From the NCBI GenBank assembly GCA_947460225.1, contig CANHHI010000116.1, forward strand, positions 1-5,147: 5,147 nt of DNA, in the 5' to 3' direction. A program made the position numbers and the translations under genes. The notes under the pieces were generated by a model that saw only the letters and a program-made list of their open reading frames with translations, made no database searches and was not told the DNA's origin. Source of the DNA: Flavobacteriales bacterium (lineage in GTDB: Bacteria > Bacteroidota > Bacteroidia > Flavobacteriales_D > CANHHI01). Of the stretch, positions 1-5,147 are shown in pieces (the first letter of the stretch is position 1; each line of letters opens with the position of its first letter).

Positions 1-297
1 CAGCCTAAAACGTATTCTTTAAATTTTAATGGCGACACACAGGTAAGCCAGCAAGCGACTTATAAAATCACCGAAAATCTCCAAAACAATCCTATTTCTT
101 GGCAGGTTTCGGAGCATTTTAAAATTATTGCGCAAAGCAATACGGAAATTACGGTTTTGGTTGTTTCGCTCGGTGATGCTTACATCACTGCCAGAGACCC
201 CTTGACTTGTCAAATGCAAACCAAAACAGTTTATGCAACAAAACTCGCTTTGGAAAACCCTTTGTCCGTGAAACGTTCAGGGTGTAGTAAAAAATAA
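1..297 (+). CDS. C-terminal fragment of a probable surface/secreted protein with a PKD/Ig-like domain
   Basis: Reading frame 1 is open from the first base to a TAA at 295-297, giving the last 98 residues of a protein whose start lies left of the window. Visible residues about 5-80 follow the pattern of the PKD-like/Ig-like beta-sandwich repeats common in Bacteroidota extracellular proteins: a T-Y-K-I strand, then an I-S-W-Q-V-S strand (the core Trp), then an I-T-V-L-V-V strand, then a strand reading Y-I-T-A-R followed by a Cys and a closing T-V-Y strand. The end (SGCSKK) is short and basic and shows no recognisable type IX secretion sorting domain. Such repeats usually act as spacers or adhesive modules outside the cell, so the real function lies in the missing N-terminal part. 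The domain call rests on pattern only. That the frame is coding is supported by its normal composition and by running to the natural gap before the next gene. Confidence 0.7.
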   Translation, partial: QPKTYSLNFNGDTQVSQQATYKITENLQNNPISWQVSEHFKIIAQSNTEITVLVVSLGDAYITARDPLTCQMQTKTVYATKLALENPLSVKRSGCSKK

Positions 298-325
298 TAC
301 TGGCTATAAATCTTAAAAAGTATTA
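295..325. repeat. 7-bp inverted repeat flanking the -33/-7 spacer
   Basis: TAATACT (295-301) and its perfect reverse complement AGTATTA (319-325) are separated by 17 bases. The left arm includes the stop codon of the upstream gene and the right arm runs into the TACATTTG box. It is too AT-rich, and has no following T-run, to be a convincing intrinsic terminator. It could be a two-turn operator dyad (24 bp centre to centre) or chance in AT-rich DNA. Confidence 0.35.
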
Positions 326-331
326 CATTTG
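324..331 (+). promoter_or_regulatory. Putative Bacteroidota -7 promoter box (TACATTTG) for the TauE/SafE-like gene
   Basis: TACATTTG fits the TAnnTTTG consensus of the primary sigma factor in Bacteroidota. It lies 15 bases before the GTG at 347, so the predicted transcript would have a leader of only about ten bases. The expected -33 TTTG is not present at the right distance; the nearest sequence is CTGG at 300-303, 20 bases upstream. The promoter is therefore plausible but half-supported. Confidence 0.5.
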
Positions 332-341
332 CATTAAAATT

Positions 342-351
342 TACACGTGTA
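342..351. repeat. 10-bp perfect palindrome over the GTG start
   Basis: TACACGTGTA at 342-351 is a perfect palindrome with the GTG start codon (347-349) in its right half. It sits just downstream of the predicted transcription start, where a repressor operator would act. A 10-bp palindrome is expected a few times by chance in a window this size, so only its position makes it notable. Confidence 0.35.
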
Positions 352-1363
352 TTTGATACTTTTTGCTCTTAGTTTTTTGGCTTTTTTGCTCAGCGCAATA
401 TGTGGCGGTGGTGCAGGTTTGCTCTTGATGCCTGTTTTGGGCATGTTTTTGCCCGTGTATGAAGTGCCTGCAGCATTGTCTATTGGCACATTTGGCAGTT
501 CTTTTTCAAGAATTGTTGCCTTTCGCAAAAACATATCTTGGCACATTGTCAAACGTTTCGTGCCTGTCGCTATTCCCGCAGCATGGTTGGGTGTTTGGCT
601 TTTAAAATTTATAAATCCTGTTTATTTACAGGTCTTTATAGGTATTTTTTTGGTAAGCAATATTCCTTTTTTGCTAAAAAAAGATAAAGAAATCACCCAA
701 ACTAAGAAATCCAGTGGCTTTGTGTTGCTTATTATTGGGTTTTTGACTGGTTTTTTATCGGGATTGACGGGTGCGGTTGGTCTGGTGTTTAACAAATTTT
801 ACCTGCGTTATGGTTTAAGCAAGGAGGAAATAGTTGCTACACGTGCTGCCAATGAGGTTTTGCTCCATTTAATAAAAATTATTTTGTATAGCTTTTTTGG
901 TTTGTTATCCAAAGAAGGCATTATTTTTGGTTTGCTTATTGCTTTGTCGGCGGTTTTGTCCACCTTGTCTGTGCGCTGGGTGCTACGGCGTATGAGCGAA
1001 ATAGTTTTTAAAAAAATAGGTTATTTTGCTATGATTTTTTCGGGATTTTTCATGTTGTTTCAAGCGGTTCCGCTTTTTTTTGCTTTGCATCAATTGGATT
1101 TTAAAACCAAAGCAAAAGGATGGGAAACCAAATGGTTATGGCAAGAAAATAATTTATCCCTAGAATTTGCGTACAGCGAAGGTTTTGAGATAGAACGGGT
1201 TATTCCGCTTAGCGATTTAAGCATGGAAAAACAAAAATTTGTGCTTAGCCAAAAACAAGATGCCGATGATGTGCGCATAGAAGTCGTGTATAAATTTCGC
1301 TTGGTGACTTATGAGGCTTATTATTTTAAACAGGGCTTGCTAATTCATAAAATAGATTTTTAA
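347..1363 (+). CDS. TauE/SafE-family membrane permease with a C-terminal soluble tail
   Basis: This is a 338-residue integral membrane protein. Residues 1-250 are a run of hydrophobic helices with the TauE/SafE (sulfite exporter / DUF81) signature in two pseudo-symmetric halves. The first has the glycine-rich ICGGGAGLLLMPVL at 18-31 followed by ALSIGTFGSS at 43-52. The second has GFLTGFLSGLTGAVG at 131-145 followed by VATRAANE at 163-170. Family members export small organosulfur or sulfite-type anions, but the real substrate cannot be read from sequence. Most relatives are about 250 residues; here residues about 250-338 form an extra charged tail rich in Lys, Glu, Trp and Tyr. The start is GTG at 347: an in-frame TAA at 335-337 rules out an upstream start, and the first in-frame ATG would remove the first glycine motif. 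TTG at 353 is a minor alternative. The gene stands 49 bases after the previous one and 56 before the next. Confidence 0.87.
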   Translation: MYLILFALSFLAFLLSAICGGGAGLLLMPVLGMFLPVYEVPAALSIGTFGSSFSRIVAFRKNISWHIVKRFVPVAIPAAWLGVWLLKFINPVYLQVFIGIFLVSNIPFLLKKDKEITQTKKSSGFVLLIIGFLTGFLSGLTGAVGLVFNKFYLRYGLSKEEIVATRAANEVLLHLIKIILYSFFGLLSKEGIIFGLLIALSAVLSTLSVRWVLRRMSEIVFKKIGYFAMIFSGFFMLFQAVPLFFALHQLDFKTKAKGWETKWLWQENNLSLEFAYSEGFEIERVIPLSDLSMEKQKFVLSQKQDADDVRIEVVYKFRLVTYEAYYFKQGLLIHKIDF

Positions 1364-1376
1364 CCTGAGCCATATT

Positions 1377-1406
1377 TTTGTTTTTCTCAAAAAATTCATA
1401 TCTTTG
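1377..1406 (+). promoter_or_regulatory. Putative Bacteroidota promoter (TTTG-18-TATCTTTG) for the operon starting at 1420
   Basis: A -33 TTTG at 1377-1380 and a -7 box TATCTTTG at 1399-1406 are separated by 18 bases, very close to the known Bacteroidota arrangement (TTTG, about 19 bases, TAnnTTTG). The -7 box ends 13 bases before the ATG at 1420. The mRNA would therefore have an extremely short leader of roughly seven bases, with no room for a ribosome binding site or riboswitch. This is the best promoter in the window and probably drives the transporter, yicC, ribE and the genes beyond. Confidence 0.65.
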
Positions 1407-1419
1407 CTAAAACTTTTTT

Positions 1420-2304
1420 ATGCAAAAATACCTGCCTTATTTTGCAATGGTTGTGGTAAATTTAATCTACGCCTTGAATTTTTCCATTGCCAAGGAGGTT
1501 ACGCCACACGCCATAGCACCCGATGCTTTGGTGGTTTTGCGTTTGGCGGTTTGCTGGTTTGTGGTTTGGTTTTTGGGGTTTTTTGAAGATCGCCCAGCGG
1601 TAAAAAAAACAGATTTTTTGCGATTTTTTGCCGTGGCTTTGGTGAGTGCCGTGGCTATGGCGGCTTATATTCAGGGTATTGGCGAGGTTGCGCCTATCAA
1701 CGGCGCAATTATTTACACCTTTGGACCCATTTTTGTGGTTTTGATTTCGTATTTTGTATTTAAGGAAAAACTCCCAGCCTCCAAATGGATTGGCATTATT
1801 TTGGGATTTTTGGGTGCTTTGGCTTTGGTGCTTTTTGGGGCAAAATTTGCTGGAAAAACGTATGGCACTTTGCGTGGCGATGTGCTCATGTTTGTTGGCA
1901 CCACCACGCATGGCTTGTATCTTATTTTGGTGCGCCCTTTGGCGCAAAAATATACCTCTTTACAAATATTAAAAGTTTATTTTGGCTTGGCAACTTTGAT
2001 GCTTTTGCCTTTGGGTTATAAAGATTTGCTCTTGATAGACTGGGCGAATTTTTCCTTGCAGACTTGGTTTGCTTTGGCTTATGTTGTTTTTGCTGCAACG
2101 TTATTTACTTTTTTCACCAACAACTACACTGTCAAGCACGTCGGCTCTTCGGTTACGGCATTGTTTATTTTTACCCAACCTCTTTTTGCGGCTTTGTATG
2201 CACAATTGATGGGCAAAGATGAAATGAATACCTTTAAACTGCTTTGTGGCGCAACGATTTGCTTGGGACTTTATTTGGTAACTAGACAAAAAAACACTTT
2301 TTAA
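1420..2304 (+). CDS. EamA/DMT-superfamily transporter (10 TM)
   Basis: This 294-residue protein has the drug/metabolite transporter layout: two EamA repeats of five helices each, about residues 3-140 and 150-290. The first half opens with VNLIYALNFSIAK (13-25), has the conserved Pro and an LR pair at 40-41 starting helix 2, and ends with the FxEKL-type motif FKEKLPASKWIG (114-125), after which comes a glycine-rich helix. The second half repeats the plan, with HGLYLILVRPLAQKY (164-178) and FTQPLFAALYAQLMGKDEM (251-269), the counterpart of the first-half motif. These carriers move amino acids, nucleobases, flavins or other metabolites across the inner membrane, usually outward; the substrate here is unknown. 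The ATG at 1420 lies 13 bases after a good -7 box. The stop abuts the ATG of the next gene (TAAATG), so translational coupling with yicC is likely. Its operon includes riboflavin synthase, which makes a flavin substrate conceivable but unproven. Confidence 0.93.
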   Translation: MQKYLPYFAMVVVNLIYALNFSIAKEVTPHAIAPDALVVLRLAVCWFVVWFLGFFEDRPAVKKTDFLRFFAVALVSAVAMAAYIQGIGEVAPINGAIIYTFGPIFVVLISYFVFKEKLPASKWIGIILGFLGALALVLFGAKFAGKTYGTLRGDVLMFVGTTTHGLYLILVRPLAQKYTSLQILKVYFGLATLMLLPLGYKDLLLIDWANFSLQTWFALAYVVFAATLFTFFTNNYTVKHVGSSVTALFIFTQPLFAALYAQLMGKDEMNTFKLLCGATICLGLYLVTRQKNTF

Positions 2305-3171
2305 ATGGCAATATTATCCATGACTGGTTTTGGCAAGGCAAATGGCACTTGGCAGGACAAAAAAATCAACATAGAAATTCGCTCGCTTAACAGCAAGGGC
2401 GCAGATATTCACTTGCGTACACCCAATTTTTACCGAGAAAAAGAAATGGTATTGCGCAGCAAATTGGCGCAGGTTTTAGATAGAGGAAAAATTGATTTTA
2501 GTTTAAATGTAGAACTGGAACGTGAGCAGAATTTGGTGTTTAACCGCACGCTTTTTGTGCAATACTATCAAGAATTTAAATCTTTGGCAAATGAATTGGG
2601 CGAATCACAATCGGATTTGTTTCTTTTGGTGAGTAGAATGCCCAATGTGATGATGCAAGAAAAAGAAGAATTGCATACGGAAGAATGGATTTTTATTGAA
2701 AATTTGGTGCAAAATGCCATTGCGGATTTGCAGGCTTTTCGCTTGCAAGAAGGCGCAGTGCTTGCCCGTGATATGGAAAATCGCATTCAGTGCATCATGT
2801 CATTGCTGGCGGAAGTTGCGCCACATGAGGCACAGCGCATTGTGGTGGTTCGGGAGCGTTTGCAAACGCAATTGCAACAGCATGTCAGCGCATCTGTGAA
2901 TGCAGAGCGTTTGGAGCAAGAATTGGTGTATTACCTAGATAAATTTGAACTTTCCGAAGAAAAAACCAGACTTGCTGCACATTGTGCTTACTTTTTAAAG
3001 ACTTTACATGAAGAGCAAGCTGGGCGAAAACTGGGTTTTATTGCCCAAGAAATCGGCAGGGAAATCAATACGCTGGGTTCAAAGGCAAATCATTTGCAAA
3101 TTCAGCAAATTGTGGTGCAAATGAAAGATGAATTGGAAAAAATCAAAGAACAAGTTTTAAATATATTGTAA
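2305..3171 (+). CDS. yicC: YicC/YloC-family endoribonuclease
   Basis: The 288-residue protein matches the YicC/YloC family in length and at both ends. It begins with the hallmark SMTGFGKA (residues 5-12) and IEIRSLNSKGADI (23-35). It contains QEGAVLARDM (148-157), the helical DKFELSEEKTRLAAHCAYF region (212-230) with its acidic and Arg/His residues, and ends with the signature GRKLGFIAQEIGREINTLGS (240-259) and MKDELEKIKEQVLNI (273-287). E. coli YicC is a metal-dependent endoribonuclease that acts on RNA including the small RNA RyhB, so an RNA-decay role in the cytoplasm is inferred. One small deviation: the usual RKLDF motif reads RKLGF here. The ATG immediately follows the upstream stop, and the TAA overlaps the next ATG by one base. 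In many bacteria, including Bacteroidota, the guanylate kinase gene gmk follows yicC; here riboflavin synthase does. Confidence 0.96.
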   Translation: MAILSMTGFGKANGTWQDKKINIEIRSLNSKGADIHLRTPNFYREKEMVLRSKLAQVLDRGKIDFSLNVELEREQNLVFNRTLFVQYYQEFKSLANELGESQSDLFLLVSRMPNVMMQEKEELHTEEWIFIENLVQNAIADLQAFRLQEGAVLARDMENRIQCIMSLLAEVAPHEAQRIVVVRERLQTQLQQHVSASVNAERLEQELVYYLDKFELSEEKTRLAAHCAYFLKTLHEEQAGRKLGFIAQEIGREINTLGSKANHLQIQQIVVQMKDELEKIKEQVLNIL

Positions 3172-3755
3172 TGTTTACAGGTATTGTAGAAAGCACGGCA
3201 AGGATTGTAAAGATTATGCCAGAAGGCGAAAATTTGCATTTTACTTTGACTTGCGCATTTACCGCTGAATTAAAAATAGACCAAAGCCTTGCGCACAACG
3301 GGGTTTGTCTTACTGTTGTAAACATTCAAGGCAATGAATACACCGTAACGGCTATTGCGGAGACTTTGCAAAAAACCACACTCAAACATTGGCGTGTTGG
3401 CGATGCAGTCAATTTGGAACGTTGTTTGAGGCTTGGCGATAGGTTAGACGGGCATTGGGTGCAAGGACATGTGGACACCATTGCCTCTTGTTTGTCTATT
3501 GAAGAAGAGGCGGGGAGTTGGCGTTATGTGTTTGCTTTGCAAGACACGGCTTTGTTGGTTGGCAAGGGTTCTGTTACCATTGACGGCGTGAGTTTGACGG
3601 TTGTTTCGGTGGGGGATAAAAATTTTTCCGTGGCAATTATACCATATACCAAAAAAAACACGAACTTTGTGAGTATTCAAGCTGGGCAATGCGTCAATAT
3701 AGAGTTTGATGTGCTTGGAAAATACATTGCTACTTATTTAAAAAACAAAAATTAA
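3171..3755 (+). CDS. ribE: Riboflavin synthase, alpha chain
   Basis: This 194-residue protein is a typical riboflavin synthase alpha subunit (family about 195-215). The enzyme dismutates two molecules of 6,7-dimethyl-8-ribityllumazine to riboflavin and a pyrimidine, the last step of riboflavin synthesis, in the cytoplasm as a trimer. It has two lumazine-binding barrels. The first starts MFTGIVES (1-8) and carries SLAHNGVCLTVV (39-50), with Ser39 and Cys46 at the positions of E. coli Ser41 and Cys48. The second starts GHWVQGHVDT (94-103), with His95 and His100 matching conserved E. coli His97 and His102, and carries SVTIDGVSLTVV (134-145), IIPYT (156-160) and VNIEFDVLGKY (175-185). Its ATG overlaps the yicC stop (TAATG), implying coupled translation. 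No other rib genes are visible nearby, and no FMN riboswitch lies within the operon gaps seen here. Confidence 0.97.
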   Translation: MFTGIVESTARIVKIMPEGENLHFTLTCAFTAELKIDQSLAHNGVCLTVVNIQGNEYTVTAIAETLQKTTLKHWRVGDAVNLERCLRLGDRLDGHWVQGHVDTIASCLSIEEEAGSWRYVFALQDTALLVGKGSVTIDGVSLTVVSVGDKNFSVAIIPYTKKNTNFVSIQAGQCVNIEFDVLGKYIATYLKNKN

Positions 3756-3775
3756 CCCTAGAAATAAAATACACG

Positions 3776-4585
3776 ATGAAAAAACTACTTTCGCTCATCA
3801 TTTTGGTTTTGACTTGTACAAAAACCTTTGCCATTGCTCCTTGGCGGGATTATTTGGTTACGCCCACAGATATGGGCATTACCAATGTAAAATATCATAC
3901 CATTACCACTGCGGACGATAAAGCCTTGCAGGCTTGGATTTTTAATGCCGATGCCAAAATGAAAAAAAACATCACTTTGGTTTTTGCTTATGGCGATTAT
4001 GGCAACATGAGTCAGTGGATATTGCCCGCCGTAGATTTAAGCAAATACGGTTATGACGTGGTTTGTTTTGATTACCGTGGATTTGGGGGTAGTGCAGATT
4101 TCCCCATGGACGAATCTTATTTGTATTACCATGAATTTGCCTTGGATTTGGAAGCAACCGTGCGTTGGGCAAAGCAACAGTATGCAGGGCAAAAATTGGG
4201 GGTACTTGCTTTTTCCACAGGCAGTTTGATTGCGGTGGAGGCTTTGCAGAAGGTAAGCGTTGATTTTTTGGTGGCAGACGGATTTATTATCAACATAGAA
4301 AGATTTAAAAAATTATACCAAGATCCTGCTTCGCCTTTGAAGTTGCCTGCAAAAACTACCCAAACCTTGGAACAAATGAAAGCCTTGAAAACGCCTTTGC
4401 TTATTTTTGCGGGGTCACGTGATAAATATGTGGCGGTGAATGAAATTCACGATTTTGTGAGTTTAAACAGAAACAAACGAGAACTTGGTATTTACAATGG
4501 TTTACATGCAGAGTCTTTGTGGGTGCTTAGGGATAAATGGATTGCCCGATTGGATTTATTTTTAAAAAACAAAGCCCTAAAATAG
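3776..4585 (+). CDS. Exported alpha/beta hydrolase
   Basis: This 269-residue alpha/beta-hydrolase-fold protein starts with a signal peptide: Lys2-Lys3, a hydrophobic core at 4-13, and a likely cleavage after Ala19 (T-F-A). It probably works in the periplasm or outside the cell. Cys14 is a weak lipobox candidate only, with Thr before it. After strands at about 38-57 come FAYGDYGNMSQWI (70-82, oxyanion loop region) and FDYRGFGGS (98-106), a classic motif of this fold. The nucleophile elbow is A-F-S-T-G with Ser147, having Ala in place of the usual first Gly. The acid is probably Asp216 in AGSRDKYVA and the base His244 in GLHAES, completing a plausible Ser-Asp-His triad. It resembles general esterase/peptidase-like members (Bem46/ABHD13 type), and the substrate is not predictable. 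The ATG lies 20 bases after ribE behind an A-rich leader without a Shine-Dalgarno, and the stop lies 3 bases before the next gene. Confidence 0.88.
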   Translation: MKKLLSLIILVLTCTKTFAIAPWRDYLVTPTDMGITNVKYHTITTADDKALQAWIFNADAKMKKNITLVFAYGDYGNMSQWILPAVDLSKYGYDVVCFDYRGFGGSADFPMDESYLYYHEFALDLEATVRWAKQQYAGQKLGVLAFSTGSLIAVEALQKVSVDFLVADGFIINIERFKKLYQDPASPLKLPAKTTQTLEQMKALKTPLLIFAGSRDKYVAVNEIHDFVSLNRNKRELGIYNGLHAESLWVLRDKWIARLDLFLKNKALK

Positions 4586-4588
4586 CGC

Positions 4589-5147
4589 ATGTTTAAAAGT
4601 GTTTTAAAGCGTGTAGAATTTACATACACCTTATTGTATCTTGTTTTTGATTATTTTGCATCGGTTGTTGCGACTTTACTTTTTTTACAGGTCAAGCATG
4701 CTTATAATCCTTCTCGGCTTTCTTTTTATGCTTTATTAGACAAGCATGTCTTAACTATTTTGTTATTTCTGCCTGCTTTTTGGCTCTTGTATTACTTTTT
4801 AAGAGGCGATTACACACAAATTCTTAGAAAGTCTAGATTTTTTGAAATTTTGGTGGGTTTAAAAACAACATTTTTTGGCTCGCTGTTGATTTATTTTGCT
4901 TATTTAATCAATGATACGGTTACACCTTATCCATTTGCCGTTTTTCCATTTTTGCTTTTTTGGTTTTTAAATTATACTACTTTGGTTTTGCCAAGGTATT
5001 TCATTACCAAAAGTGTTGTAAAATCTATACACCGAAACCAAATAGAATTTCCTGCTTTGCTGGTGGGCAATGTAGATGAAGTGAATATTGCTTTGCAAGA
5101 TTTAGGCAAGTCCGTTGTGTCCATGGGACACCGTGTGATGGGCTATG
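4589..5147 (+). CDS. Polyprenyl-phosphate sugar transferase (exopolysaccharide type), N-terminal part
   Basis: An ATG at 4589, three bases after the hydrolase stop, opens a frame that stays open to the window edge, giving 186 residues. They show four membrane helices at about 14-34, 53-71, 92-106 and 117-134. Between helices 2 and 3 is a loop GDYTQILRKSRFFEI (73-87), the G-x-Y...R-K-S-R-x-x-E-I/L motif typical of the N-terminal half of Bacteroidota undecaprenyl-phosphate glucose/galactose phosphotransferases (WcaJ/WbaP-like). From 153 a Rossmann-like segment begins (FPALLVGNVDEVNIAL, later GHRVMGY), also as in that family. The catalytic sugar-transferase domain would lie beyond the window. 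Complete members are about 460 residues and load the first sugar-phosphate on the lipid carrier at the inner membrane to start exopolysaccharide, capsule or O-antigen synthesis. The family call is inferred from the N-terminal region only. Confidence 0.8.
   Translation, partial: MFKSVLKRVEFTYTLLYLVFDYFASVVATLLFLQVKHAYNPSRLSFYALLDKHVLTILLFLPAFWLLYYFLRGDYTQILRKSRFFEILVGLKTTFFGSLLIYFAYLINDTVTPYPFAVFPFLLFWFLNYTTLVLPRYFITKSVVKSIHRNQIEFPALLVGNVDEVNIALQDLGKSVVSMGHRVMGY

Noticed and set aside
19..219. 66-codon frame on the - strand over the first partial gene
   Set aside because: The + strand frame 1 is open from base 1 to 297 with a coherent PKD-like strand pattern; the reverse frame shows no family features.
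1375..1393. TTTTTG / CAAAAA inverted repeat with a 7-base loop, as a terminator for the TauE-like gene
   Set aside because: The stem is almost all A-T with one G-C pair, no separate T-run follows, and the left arm coincides with the -33 promoter element. A stable terminator is unlikely.
1364..1419. FMN riboswitch or other leader RNA controlling the ribE operon
   Set aside because: The gap is only 56 bases and is occupied by the promoter; the predicted leader is about seven bases, with no room for an aptamer.
1462..1947. 161-codon open frame on the - strand
   Set aside because: It lies wholly inside the EamA gene, whose family identity is clear. Its Asn/Gln/His/Lys-rich translation is what results from reading T-rich membrane-helix codons backwards.
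3756..3775. Separate promoter or terminator between ribE and the hydrolase
   Set aside because: The 20-base gap has no TAnnTTTG box and no stem-loop. It is just an A-rich leader, so read-through is the simplest view.
3776..3835. Hydrolase as a lipoprotein anchored at Cys14
   Set aside because: The residue before the Cys is Thr, not Gly/Ala/Ser, and a standard signal peptidase I site (T-F-A, after residue 19) follows five residues later. Lipid anchoring is possible but not supported.

Overview
The window looks like an ordinary chromosomal stretch of a low-GC (about 40% by eye) member of the Bacteroidota. Four observations point there. There are TAnnTTTG-type -7 promoter boxes just upstream of two genes. 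No Shine-Dalgarno sequence precedes any start, although perfect SD-like strings occur inside genes. The first partial protein has a PKD/Ig-like repeat of the kind common in Bacteroidota surface proteins. The last partial protein has the N-terminal layout of a Bacteroidota polyprenyl glycosylphosphotransferase. Genus cannot be fixed from the sequence.

All genes lie on the + strand and nearly every base is coding. In order they are: (1) the C-terminal end of a probable secreted or surface protein with a PKD-like beta-sandwich (1-297); (2) a TauE/SafE-family membrane permease with an unusual soluble C-terminal tail (347-1363); (3) an EamA/DMT-family transporter (1420-2304); (4) the YicC/YloC-family endoribonuclease (2305-3171); (5) riboflavin synthase alpha chain (3171-3755); (6) an exported alpha/beta hydrolase (3776-4585); (7) the N-terminal 186 residues of an exopolysaccharide-type sugar transferase running off the right edge (4589-5147). 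The two outermost genes are incomplete at the window edges. The only gaps are 49, 56, 20 and 3 bases long. No tRNA, rRNA, CRISPR array, riboswitch or mobile element was seen.

The genes from 1420 onward are very tightly packed: one stop/start pair abuts, one overlaps by a base, and the other two gaps are 20 and 3 bases. They are probably co-transcribed from a promoter at 1377-1406. The TauE-like gene probably has its own promoter at about 324-331, with two small inverted repeats around it. The functions are mixed: small-molecule transport, RNA decay, flavin synthesis, a secreted hydrolase and the start of a polysaccharide gene. This looks like a housekeeping operon of convenience more than a dedicated system. 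The points most worth checking are a possible flavin link for the EamA transporter, the tail on the TauE-like protein, and the dyad symmetries around the 347 start. I found no convincing evidence of a novel defence, mobile or signalling system.
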